Source of the DNA: a virus
Strand: one strand, 5' to 3'
DNA length: 30,639 nt
Virus record (IMG/VR): IMGVR_UViG_3300020052_000025
Location: 1 to 30,639 of that record
Shown here one piece after another: positions 13,768 to 22,539 of the stretch. Made by a program: the position numbers and the translations under genes. Below the pieces are notes generated by a model. That model saw only the letters and a list, made by a program, of their open reading frames with translations, did no database searches and was not told where the DNA came from. Numbering within the stretch: position 1 is the first letter of the stretch; every line of letters starts with the position of its first letter.

Positions 13768-15852
13768 ATGAATTTCTACAACCCGCTGGCTGGTATGACC
13801 GGTTACACAAACGCGACGGACGCGGATGTCAACACGGCCATGGTCGATTCGGCGAGAACGAACAGAGTACTCGCGCAGTTGGAAGCAGACCGCATCAAGC
13901 GTATGCGGGATGAGGAGTTTCTGCGAGTAGGCCGCGAGGCGATACCCGACGCAACAATGGGCACGGGTACAGCGCCCGTAGAAATCGCTAATATGCCTAA
14001 CGCGGCTGCGATAAACCAGCTTAGTTTCGCGCGCAACGCGTACGAAGTGCCGTCGCCACGGGTCCCTGCACCTGCCGCCGCTGCGCCCGCTGCCGCTGCG
14101 CCCGCCGCTGATAAGCCCGGCGCTGATAAGCCCGCCGCTGCGCCGACTCGTCAGGTTGGCCCCGGTCAGGGGGGTGGCTGGGATTCATACCGCGCTCCGC
14201 TAACTCCCGCGCAGATGCAAGCGCAGATGGATCGCCTTGCGCTGCTTAAGACGCCCGCTCTCGCCGTGGACGTGTTCCAAGCTCCTATGGCGGGGGCGCT
14301 GAACTTGGGTATGGGTGTGGTTAACGGAGTCCGCAACGTCGGAAACCGCGTAGTTAATGCGGTGACTGGCGAGCCTACGCTCGGCACGAACTACGAGCGC
14401 GTCGGTGACTTTGAGTACCTGCCGAACTACAACAAACTACAGCGCCAAGAAGACAAGCTAAAAGAGTACCAGCGCAAGGCGCTCAACCTAAATAAGCCAA
14501 ACTTAGCAACCACTGCGGGTATCCCCGCGCCAGATCAGGCTCCGGCTACAGCTCCGGCTACATCTCCGGCTACAGCTTCAGCGCAGGCTCCAGCTGGCCA
14601 AGGGGCCGCCGCAGTGTGGGATACTAACAAAACCGCAGACAAGTACGCGACAACTATCGAGTCAGCTGCAGCCCAATATGGCGTCGACCCGGTGGTTCTA
14701 CGTCGATTGCTAGGCACAGAGTCTTCCTTCCGCGCTGATGCGGTCTCCCCCAAAGGCCCATCGGCTGGGCTGGGAATCGCGCAGATTGGTGCTGTTCATG
14801 GCATGTCTGATGCAGACCGACTGGACCCCAACAAAGCTATACCCAAAGCCGCAGAGATTCTGGCCCAGTACATACGCGAGGCTAATGGCGACGTTCGCGC
14901 TGCGCTCTTGCGCTACAAAGGGGCTACGTCTGCTAAAGGCAAGGCCGACATGGACCCGATTGTTGACAGCATCTTGTCCGGCACTGCACAGCAACAGGCA
15001 CCTGCGCCGGAGGAAGCTCCCGTAGAGGGAGCCACGGCTCCTGCGTCTACACAGGTGGCAGTATCGACTGCAGCCCCAGTAGCGCCGAACACGCCCGCGT
15101 TTATGTTTTCGCCCAGTCAGGTTGGAAACACACAAGCGCAGGCGGGCGAGCAACTTCGCCTTGCTCGCGCAAAGTTGGCACAGCTAAATCGTATGCTGGC
15201 GGTCGCACCCGACGCAGAGACGATGATGAAGTACCAGACTGCCGCGCTTACCTTACAAGCCAACATGCAAGACGCGGTGCATCGAGATGCCGCATCCCGC
15301 GCCGCCCGAGGCGACGAAGGCGCGCTTGCCTCACTTGCAGAAGCCGCAGGCATGGCGTACGCCCAAACAAACCAAGGTTTTGTGCAGGCCGCACCAGACG
15401 CCGAAGGCAACTACAGAGCTGTCGGCACGCCCGTAGATCGGCTAACGTTTGTTACTAATCTGTATGGCACACTTTCAGGACAGACCGCAGCCCGCGCGGC
15501 TGAGTTGTCTAAGCAGATGGCTGGTGCCCAAGCAAATGTGTGGGAAGCGCAGCAGAAGTACGCAACCGTCGAGGCCCCCAAAGCGATGCTCGAGCAGAAA
15601 TACAACCTTCGACTGGAACAAATCAAGGGCGTAAACACGCTGATGGGCAAAGAAGCCGACTCACTTAAAGAGATGCAAAAGATCATCCTGCAGAATAATC
15701 TGGACCCCAACAAGTCCGGCAAGTTCTTTAAGGACGATCAGAACAACGTCTTCTTCTCGACCCGAGACGGCATCCTGATATACGAGCCCGGCAAGCCTAT
15801 GAGCGACGGCATGGTTGGACCGGGGCGCATGAAGATGGTGCAACTCGGGTAA
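13768..15852 (+). CDS. Ejection protein with lytic transglycosylase (SLT) domain
   Basis: 694 aa. An SLT-type transglycosylase domain lies at about residues 292-400: AAQYGVDPVVLRRLLGTESS with the catalytic Glu at residue 318, followed by G-L-G-I-A-Q-I, then A-A-E-I-L-A-Q-Y-I and LRYKGATSAKG. Such domains cut the glycan strand of peptidoglycan; in podophages they sit in internal virion proteins that open the wall for DNA entry (as gp16 of T7). Two Ala/Pro-rich spacers flank it: residues about 97-125 (PAAAAPAAAA type) and about 250-275 (APATAPATSPATASAQAPA). Residues 430-650 are long Ala/Gln-rich helices. It lies between the gp14-like and the 2122-aa genes, which together form a three-gene ejection set. 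The 15853-15916 gap follows. Confidence 0.8.
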   Translation: MNFYNPLAGMTGYTNATDADVNTAMVDSARTNRVLAQLEADRIKRMRDEEFLRVGREAIPDATMGTGTAPVEIANMPNAAAINQLSFARNAYEVPSPRVPAPAAAAPAAAAPAADKPGADKPAAAPTRQVGPGQGGGWDSYRAPLTPAQMQAQMDRLALLKTPALAVDVFQAPMAGALNLGMGVVNGVRNVGNRVVNAVTGEPTLGTNYERVGDFEYLPNYNKLQRQEDKLKEYQRKALNLNKPNLATTAGIPAPDQAPATAPATSPATASAQAPAGQGAAAVWDTNKTADKYATTIESAAAQYGVDPVVLRRLLGTESSFRADAVSPKGPSAGLGIAQIGAVHGMSDADRLDPNKAIPKAAEILAQYIREANGDVRAALLRYKGATSAKGKADMDPIVDSILSGTAQQQAPAPEEAPVEGATAPASTQVAVSTAAPVAPNTPAFMFSPSQVGNTQAQAGEQLRLARAKLAQLNRMLAVAPDAETMMKYQTAALTLQANMQDAVHRDAASRAARGDEGALASLAEAAGMAYAQTNQGFVQAAPDAEGNYRAVGTPVDRLTFVTNLYGTLSGQTAARAAELSKQMAGAQANVWEAQQKYATVEAPKAMLEQKYNLRLEQIKGVNTLMGKEADSLKEMQKIILQNNLDPNKSGKFFKDDQNNVFFSTRDGILIYEPGKPMSDGMVGPGRMKMVQLG

Positions 15853-15885
15853 ACATAGTACCTAGATAAAATGCGCAGTGCGCGG

Positions 15886-15911
15886 TAGAATAGTTGCAGG
15901 TAAATCTGAGG
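15886..15911 (+). promoter_or_regulatory. Possible weak promoter and ribosome site before giant ejection gene
   Basis: The 64-bp gap 15853-15916 contains TAGAAT at 15886-15891 (5 of 6 to TATAAT) and GAGG at 15908-15911, five bases before the ATG at 15917. The -35 position at 17-bp spacing (15863-15868, TAGATA) is poor, so a promoter here is doubtful. A short self-complementary GCGC-AGT-GCGC lies at 15873-15883. The ribosome site is the firmer part and decides the start at 15917. Confidence 0.3.
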
Positions 15912-15916
15912 CCCTT

Positions 15917-18900
15917 ATGAAGAATATCTTTGACTATAACGCCCAAGCCAACGAAGCACTGCTGCAGGGCGGTGCGGCCACGCGCGCAAGTGGCATGCCC
16001 ACACAAGCGGCACTGCCGGGTACGCTAGCTCCGGGGGGGTCAAACGAGACAGGCGAGGCAATACTCGCGCGGATGCGGCAGAAGACACAGTCTCTGCTAG
16101 ACCCCGTTGAGCCGCAGCAGGTCCGCGACCCAATCTTGGGCTACAACCCCAACACCGGGCAAGTGTTTAGCGGTGGCAAAGTATTTGCACTGGACCTTAA
16201 CGAAGGCCGCCAAAACGCACCTTTGCTTGATGTGCATAACGAGCAGCTCCCCGAGGGTTTCTTGCCGCTTGAGTCTTCACAGGCCAAGGCAAAGCTGCAG
16301 CGTGATTATGATGGCTTAGACATCGTCGACGACTTCCAACGTCGGTTTGGTCAGGCTGCCTCCAACTACGGCAGCACAATCGAAGACCTCGGCGCTGAGT
16401 CTCTTGGTCGTGCCATGCAGCAGTATGGTGGTGACATCGCTGCGCGCAATCCGAGTAAGATTACTACCGCTAAAGATATTGTCGACAAGCCGATGACGCT
16501 TATCGGCGAGACTGTTGGCGAACTGGCATATGACCTTCCAGTCGCCCTCGGCACCACAGCCGCTGCGGTAACAGCTACTGCCCCAATCGGCTTAGCCCTC
16601 GCGCCTATGACAGGTGGCGCGTCGATTCCGCTTGTCGCTATTCTCAGTGGTCTGGGTAGTCGTTTCCTTACTACGATGCTTGAAACGTACGGCAGTGTTC
16701 GCTCGGAGCAGCGGGCAAAAGGCATCTACGACCCAACTGCAGCGGCCACGTCAGGCCTTGGCTCTTCTGCGCTAGAAGCTCTCGTCGGCCCGGAAGCCCG
16801 CATCGGTGCCCAGCTTGCAAAGAAGTCCGCGCAGGCTGCGGGTAGGCAGTACGCGACGAAGAAAGGCACCAGTGAATTACTCGCGCCGAACGCGGCTAAG
16901 AACGCACGGGACTTGCTGAAAGAAAACGCATTTAAATACGGCGGCAAGAAAGCGCTCCAAGACTTTGCCACAGAGGGTGGCACCGAGATTGCCCAGAGTG
17001 CTATGGAGCGTGCGGGTGCTTACAACGACCTGACAAGCCCTGAAGCGTTTGACGAGTATGCAATCTCTGGTGTTAAGGGCGGCATCGGCGGAGCTATGAT
17101 TAGCCCCCTGAGCACTATGGCCGAATTCCAAGACGCCAAGTCTTTTATGGAGAGCCTTAAAGCGGACATGGCTGACGCGGCGAACACCGCCCTGCCCAGC
17201 GCTCAGCGCATACAGGCAGCAAAACGCGTGCAGGATGTGTTGCGGGGGTCTTCGAGTGATGCGGAGTTTAACGCGCAGCTCCAAGAGTTCCGCGGACTTT
17301 TAGCGGAAGTCGACCGAAAAATTACAGAGGACGCGACTAAGCAAGCTCTCGCCGACGGCAGCCCAGTTAACTTGATGGATGCTGCGCCGCAACAGGACTT
17401 GTTCAACCGTGGCATGGACGAGGGCGCCAACGCACAGGGGGAGCAGGCAACGACCCAGCTCCAGAACATGGTCGCGCGAGTGATGCAAGAGGAAGCGGAA
17501 AAAGAGGACGGGGAAACACAGGTTACCGCAGAAATCCTGCGGAGGGCAGAAGAGCGCTTGCGCGCAGAGGCTGCCGCCGGAGCGCCGCAACCGCAACAGG
17601 ACTATTCCGGTCAAATTAGTCTGTTCGACGAAACTGACGCGCCTACATACCAAGCTGACCCTTCGTTTGGCGTATCACAGTTCGAGGCACAGCAGGCGTT
17701 CCAAGGCCCAACGCTCGACACACCGGCAGCACGTTTTGATGTCGCCGCGCGGCAGATGAACAGCGCGCTAGATTTAGAGGGTATCGGCGGTTTCCCGCAA
17801 GTACCGACTCGCCAACCCGTAACGAATGACCCCAACAGCCCGTTGACCGGCGACTTAGGTCCGCTGCAAACCGAAACGCTGCAAGGTCCAACGCGCGGCC
17901 CACGTCCTATCTCAGACGTGCTATCCCCTCTGCAACGGGCGTCGCTGAGCCGCCCTGCTAGTCCTATCGTCGGTGGCGTGGACATGAGCGGCCTTAGCCT
18001 CGATATTGGCGGAGCAGCTGCCCCAGTCTCGGCTCCGAACCCTGCAGTTGAGACAGCCGCCTTTGGGCGCCCCTTGCGCACAGTTTCTCCAACGGTCGAT
18101 GGACGCACCGACCTTACACCTCCCGCAGCTCCGGCTGCAGGGGGTGCTTTTTCTCAACAAGCTGCTCAGGATTTAGGCTTAGATAACCTCGAGTCATCTG
18201 TTGCTGGGCAGGTCGGCACCGTCCCCCCGATGCAGGGTACCATCGGCCAAACTGAAGCTATCAACATTACTAGCGGCTTGCTGTCGTCGGGCGGCAAAGT
18301 TCAAGGCCGGAGCACCCCCAAGGCGCAAAGCACTTCGGACGCACTGCGGACGTTTGCCATAGCGTGGTGGAAATTCACGAACTCTGGCACCAACTTAAAC
18401 CGCCCGACGAAACCTGTTAAGGGGGGCACCACGGCGCAAGCCAACGCCGAACAAAGCCTACGAACACACCTGCGCTATAAGGATGAGGCCGAGCAGGCTC
18501 TTACCGCCCTTGGCGAACTGGTTGGTTACAACGCCAAAGACCTGCAGACGCTAATCGCCACATCTAAAAAGCAGGTACAGGCAATCCTTAGCAACGTCGA
18601 CTTCAACGCACTGTCTAAGGAAGATCAGGCCATCGTCCAAGCGATGCAGAAGATCGACGTGAACTTGTCCTCTGGTTGGGCCGCCGCCAAAACAGATATT
18701 TTCCGGGGCGGCTACGACATATTTATGTCGAAGTCAAATGACACTCGCCAAGCTAGCGAGATGAAAGCCACAGGAAAGAAGTTGCAGTTCCGCAAAGCTG
18801 CCGAAGAAGGGTATGGAAACATAGCTGGCAACGCCGAGCTGGAGTACACCGGGTTCTTTGGCATCCTGCAATACATCCGGTTTAACGGCAGCACGTACGA

Positions 18901-21900
18901 CAAGGTGCTCGCGCGCGCCATCCGCGAAACGATGATTAAGGTGGACGAGTCCAGCCTTAGCCGGGAGGAAAACATTGCAGCGCGCCGCGAGCGCATGAAC
19001 GCTCCTGATATTCCTCGCGTTCAGTTTATTACAGAGGGTAACCCCCGCTTCGACCCGAACACCAACACCATCTACATCCGCGAGGACGACAGCCCTTCTA
19101 CCGTTCTACACGAGGCACTCCACGGTGCGTTGCAAAGTTTCGTCTACAACAACCCTGACCACCCCAACGTCAAGGCGCTGAAACAATCGCTCAAAGCGGT
19201 TATTAGCTATAAAGGCGCGCTGGGGGAAAGGGCTAGCAAAGTACGCGACATCTTGCGCGGCATGGTAGAAAAAGGAAACGAGCTTGACGCTGTGTTGGAG
19301 CTTATATCCTACGGCAACACCCTAAACGACTTCCGCAAAGCCATGGAAGCAATGCCTACCAAGGGCACGCCAAAGAGCTTCCTGCAGATGGTTAACGATG
19401 TGTGGAACAACGTTCTGGCTTTGGTTCGCCAGCTCACCGGTCTGAAGGGTAACACCGAGGCTGGTAACGTCATCAACCGCACATTTGAACTGCTGGCCGA
19501 AGCAGGCATGACACCTGTAGCTGAGGACGTAAGACCCAAGGGTAACGTGCTGGAGGCCGCCGTGCGGGCAGACGACCCAATGGATGGGCCTCAGAAACAG
19601 TTGCTCAAGCGCCCGGGCACCGAACTGCCGAGTTCCGCTGATATCTCACGCTTTAACAAGACACTGCTGCCTAAGTACTTAAACACAAAGGTGCTGTTTG
19701 ATCTTGTTGGCTGGAACAAAGCTGAGTCGTTCATCGGTAAATTTGCCGAGGCATCCGCAGACTGGGTACGCCGCAACTTCCCAGCCCTTGCAGGGGCGCT
19801 GACCTATATCCATGCGCACTTCAACACCCCGCATTTGCTCCGTGCCACGTTCCAAGAGTACAAGAACAACAAGCACGCGGGCTATCGCATGGCGGAGCGC
19901 TTGGCTACCAGCATTGAGAAGCTGCCCACCGACAAAGTATCCGAAATCTTCCGCTATCTGGACGGCGACCAAAACGCGCTTAAAGATGACGATGCAATGC
20001 GTGAAGTAGCTGACGACGTCCGCAAGTGGCGTGACTACTACGTCCAAGAGCTGGGCGACGACAAAGCTAAAGCGTTCTTTGCAGGCGGTAAGTTCTCTGA
20101 GACTTTGCTGTTCCCAACATCACGTGAGAAAGTAGCTTCTGATTCACTGGGTGTGCGTGGCATGTCTCGTCTGATCGGTTTGCACAAGCGCTCTGAGAAG
20201 AACCTGCAGACGGACTGGCTGGCTACCGACGCAAGCGGTGACTACATGTTGGACAACCGCAAGTTTATGCAGGTGTTTGAGGACAAGAACGGTAAGCGTG
20301 TGCCCGCTGGCTTTATTGACCAAGAAGTTTTTGCTAAGAATGGCGCACCAGTCGGCACAACGGTCGACAACCTGCACAACTGGGTGTTTGATAAGTACGT
20401 CAACGGCGAGTATCGCTTCGAGGCGCACACCACCGCCGCTCAGGTTATCCGCGCAAATAAGGCCGACCAGCTCGCAAACGCACTGCGCAACACCATGGCA
20501 GCGCTGGGCAACAGCTTCGCGTCCAAGACGTTTACTGACTCAGTTGCAAGCTATGGTGTAGAGGAAGGCAAGCGCACCGCTACCTCTGTCGCCTTCAGCA
20601 GCATCGAAGAAGCTGAGAAAGTTCTCGGAATCAAGATTAACCCAGACACAGTTATTACCGCCAACAGCGAAACTAACCGCACCCAAGCTGTGTCTCACCA
20701 GTATCGTAGCCCTTCATTGTGGGTGCGTATCCCCAAAGGCGCGCGCTACGGTGCGCTGGCTGGCATGGTGATGAAGTCATCCGTCTGGTCCGCGATGCAA
20801 GACACCAGCAACCGCAGTCCGTACGTCAGCAACCAAGTTGCCTCTGGGGCGATGCGCTGGTTCAAGCAGGCTAAGACAGTCTACAACCCCAGCACGCACA
20901 TGACCAACGTGGCGACGAACGTGTCTATTGCCATTATGCACGACTTGTCGTTTGGAACCATGGCGCAAGCTGGAAAGCTGTTTGCGATGTACCACGCGGC
21001 GCCTAATTCGATGTCACAAGCCGACCGCTCCTTGGTGCGTGCCTTCTTAAACTCTAGCGCCATGCTGGGCGACTACTCTAGCACCGAGGTCAAGCAGGCA
21101 TTGTCACAAGCGCTGCTGAACGCCGCAAAAGAGGCGGAGGGTAACAAGTCATTCCTCACCGGCGTGTTCGGTAAAGTGGCGCAGATGTCGCTGTATGAAA
21201 AACATAAGAGCAAGATAGCTACGACGGCTAAGGGAGGAAAAGCCGTACACGATTTCGCTAACGGCCTGTATGCTGCGGAAGACAACGTGTTCCGCTTGGC
21301 TCTGTTCCTGAAGTCAGCCGCTGAAGTCGCCGCCCACAAAGGCGAGAGCGTCCCGTCGCAAGCAACCTTTGACACCGCTGGTAACATGGCGCGTGACGGG
21401 TTCCTTGACTATGACATCGACGCCTACGCAGTTAAGGCGACCCGCGCTTCTGTGTTGCCTTTCGTATCGTGGCCTTATGCTATGGCAGGCATGCTCGGCA
21501 AGATGGCAGTCCACAAGCCTTGGGCTATTGTCAACTTAATGCTGGCATATACTGTCATGGAGCACATCATGCAGGAGATTTCCGGTGGCGACGACGAAGA
21601 CGAGCGTCTGCGCAAAACTGGCCCTGAGCATCTCCGTGAGCGTGCCTTCGGTGGTATCGGCCCCTACACCAGTGTGCGCATCCCGTTCATGGGCGACGAC
21701 CAGAACCCGGTTTACTACAAGCTGGGCGACTATAACCCTGTCTTTGCATTAGGGCGAGTTGTTGGTGAAGGCAAACCATCTTTCATGGGACAGTCGTGGA
21801 TACCTTCGGCGCTTCAGCCCGGCGGCCCATGGATTAGCGGGTTAATGATCGGTCTTGCAGGCATTGACCCGTGGACAGGCAAAACGCTGTCGTCTACCAC

Positions 21901-22285
21901 AGCCACCAACCTAGAGAAGCTGGGTGCCCGCCTCCAAGCCTTACAGGGTCAGTTCTCCCCCAACCTGCCGTTTGTTAACCTGAACGAGTGGGATAAGTTT
22001 GTGGAGACGCAGAAGGGTCGCCTCGACCGCTCTGACAATGCAGCTGCATTACAATGGGCACGTTGGGCCGGTTTCAAGGTCTACGATTACAACGTAGATC
22101 AGGCGAAGATTCAGCAGAGCCGCGCAGCTCGTGCAATCATGGGGCAGTACAAAGCAGAGATTTCAAAGCTGCGCCGAGCCGAAGCCCGATACGAGCGCCC
22201 AGACTGGGACGCGTTCCGCGAGAAACAAGCCGAGCTTCTGGTGCGTATGCAAGAGGCGACGGCTAAAGCCAGAGGAGAAGCCTAA
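15917..22285 (+). CDS. Giant ejection protein (2122 aa) with zinc metallopeptidase motif and LPD38-like C-terminus
   Basis: Largest gene in the window. The ATG at 15917 is preferred over an in-frame GTG at 15878 because GAGG lies at 15908-15911. Residues about 205-250 are hydrophobic (LGTTAAAVTATAPIGLALAP), a possible membrane-inserting stretch. Residues about 560-790 are Pro/Gln-rich and look disordered. A zincin motif H-E-A-L-H is at residues 1065-1069 (H1065, E1066, H1069), with E1128 in V-L-E-L-I-S-Y-G as probable third ligand; the pattern matches zincin-like domains of phage polyvalent proteins. Residues about 1600-1950 (SSVWSAMQDTSNRSPYVSNQ; ARDGFLDYDIDA; LPFVSWPYAMAG) match what I recall of 'large polyvalent protein-associated domain 38'. 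The size and location after the SLT protein are those of a gp16-like ejection protein. A peptidase inside it would act in the virion or the infected cell; its substrate is unknown. Confidence 0.75.
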   Translation: MKNIFDYNAQANEALLQGGAATRASGMPTQAALPGTLAPGGSNETGEAILARMRQKTQSLLDPVEPQQVRDPILGYNPNTGQVFSGGKVFALDLNEGRQNAPLLDVHNEQLPEGFLPLESSQAKAKLQRDYDGLDIVDDFQRRFGQAASNYGSTIEDLGAESLGRAMQQYGGDIAARNPSKITTAKDIVDKPMTLIGETVGELAYDLPVALGTTAAAVTATAPIGLALAPMTGGASIPLVAILSGLGSRFLTTMLETYGSVRSEQRAKGIYDPTAAATSGLGSSALEALVGPEARIGAQLAKKSAQAAGRQYATKKGTSELLAPNAAKNARDLLKENAFKYGGKKALQDFATEGGTEIAQSAMERAGAYNDLTSPEAFDEYAISGVKGGIGGAMISPLSTMAEFQDAKSFMESLKADMADAANTALPSAQRIQAAKRVQDVLRGSSSDAEFNAQLQEFRGLLAEVDRKITEDATKQALADGSPVNLMDAAPQQDLFNRGMDEGANAQGEQATTQLQNMVARVMQEEAEKEDGETQVTAEILRRAEERLRAEAAAGAPQPQQDYSGQISLFDETDAPTYQADPSFGVSQFEAQQAFQGPTLDTPAARFDVAARQMNSALDLEGIGGFPQVPTRQPVTNDPNSPLTGDLGPLQTETLQGPTRGPRPISDVLSPLQRASLSRPASPIVGGVDMSGLSLDIGGAAAPVSAPNPAVETAAFGRPLRTVSPTVDGRTDLTPPAAPAAGGAFSQQAAQDLGLDNLESSVAGQVGTVPPMQGTIGQTEAINITSGLLSSGGKVQGRSTPKAQSTSDALRTFAIAWWKFTNSGTNLNRPTKPVKGGTTAQANAEQSLRTHLRYKDEAEQALTALGELVGYNAKDLQTLIATSKKQVQAILSNVDFNALSKEDQAIVQAMQKIDVNLSSGWAAAKTDIFRGGYDIFMSKSNDTRQASEMKATGKKLQFRKAAEEGYGNIAGNAELEYTGFFGILQYIRFNGSTYDKVLARAIRETMIKVDESSLSREENIAARRERMNAPDIPRVQFITEGNPRFDPNTNTIYIREDDSPSTVLHEALHGALQSFVYNNPDHPNVKALKQSLKAVISYKGALGERASKVRDILRGMVEKGNELDAVLELISYGNTLNDFRKAMEAMPTKGTPKSFLQMVNDVWNNVLALVRQLTGLKGNTEAGNVINRTFELLAEAGMTPVAEDVRPKGNVLEAAVRADDPMDGPQKQLLKRPGTELPSSADISRFNKTLLPKYLNTKVLFDLVGWNKAESFIGKFAEASADWVRRNFPALAGALTYIHAHFNTPHLLRATFQEYKNNKHAGYRMAERLATSIEKLPTDKVSEIFRYLDGDQNALKDDDAMREVADDVRKWRDYYVQELGDDKAKAFFAGGKFSETLLFPTSREKVASDSLGVRGMSRLIGLHKRSEKNLQTDWLATDASGDYMLDNRKFMQVFEDKNGKRVPAGFIDQEVFAKNGAPVGTTVDNLHNWVFDKYVNGEYRFEAHTTAAQVIRANKADQLANALRNTMAALGNSFASKTFTDSVASYGVEEGKRTATSVAFSSIEEAEKVLGIKINPDTVITANSETNRTQAVSHQYRSPSLWVRIPKGARYGALAGMVMKSSVWSAMQDTSNRSPYVSNQVASGAMRWFKQAKTVYNPSTHMTNVATNVSIAIMHDLSFGTMAQAGKLFAMYHAAPNSMSQADRSLVRAFLNSSAMLGDYSSTEVKQALSQALLNAAKEAEGNKSFLTGVFGKVAQMSLYEKHKSKIATTAKGGKAVHDFANGLYAAEDNVFRLALFLKSAAEVAAHKGESVPSQATFDTAGNMARDGFLDYDIDAYAVKATRASVLPFVSWPYAMAGMLGKMAVHKPWAIVNLMLAYTVMEHIMQEISGGDDEDERLRKTGPEHLRERAFGGIGPYTSVRIPFMGDDQNPVYYKLGDYNPVFALGRVVGEGKPSFMGQSWIPSALQPGGPWISGLMIGLAGIDPWTGKTLSSTTATNLEKLGARLQALQGQFSPNLPFVNLNEWDKFVETQKGRLDRSDNAAALQWARWAGFKVYDYNVDQAKIQQSRAARAIMGQYKAEISKLRRAEARYERPDWDAFREKQAELLVRMQEATAKARGEA

Positions 22286-22539
22286 TGGCAACACGTAACT
22301 ATAAACTTGAGTACGCAAACTACCAAGGGTCGGAGGAGCAGAAGAAAAAGCGCGCTATGCGCAACGCTGCCCGCCGGGAAGCCGAGAAAAAAGGGCTAGT
22401 GAAGAAGGGTGACGGCAAAGATGTCGATCACAAAACTCCACTAGCCAAGGGGGGCAACAATGCCAGCGGGAACCTTCGTGTGGTTCCCGCCTCTAAAAAC
22501 CGGTCTTTCGCTCGAACAAAGACCGCGCGGATGCGTTAA
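22285..22539 (+). CDS. Small HNH-type endonuclease
   Basis: 84 aa. The core K-D-V-D-H-K-T-P-L-A-K-G-G-N-N (D48, H49) followed by G-N-L-R-V-V (N63) and SKNRSF fits the HNH fold (D-H ... N). Small proteins with 'V-D-H-x-x-P-L-x-x-G-G-x-N' are common as short phage HNH nucleases. The N-terminal 40 residues are strongly basic (EEQKKKRAMRNAARREAEKK), suited to DNA binding. No zinc-binding cysteine pairs are seen, so it belongs to the Cys-less class. It is coupled to the giant ejection gene by TAATG and is the last gene of the + arm. It may nick DNA for packaging or recombination, or it may be a remnant homing-type nuclease; which is not decided by the sequence. Confidence 0.75.
   Translation: MATRNYKLEYANYQGSEEQKKKRAMRNAARREAEKKGLVKKGDGKDVDHKTPLAKGGNNASGNLRVVPASKNRSFARTKTARMR
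22536..22539. other. Tail-to-tail overlap of the two transcription arms (shared TTAA)
   Basis: TTAA at 22536-22539 gives the + strand HNH gene its TAA (22537-22539) and the - strand primase gene its TAA (22538-22536). No terminator hairpin is evident nearby, so opposing transcripts may read into each other. Confidence 0.9.

Noticed and set aside
15873-15883. Short GCGC-AGT-GCGC palindrome as an operator or terminator
   Set aside because: The stem is only 4 bp and no T-run follows; chance is likely at this base composition.
15878-15916. GTG start at 15878 for the giant ejection protein
   Set aside because: The extra 13 residues come from an intergenic-looking region with no ribosome site before it, whereas ATG 15917 has GAGG five bases upstream.
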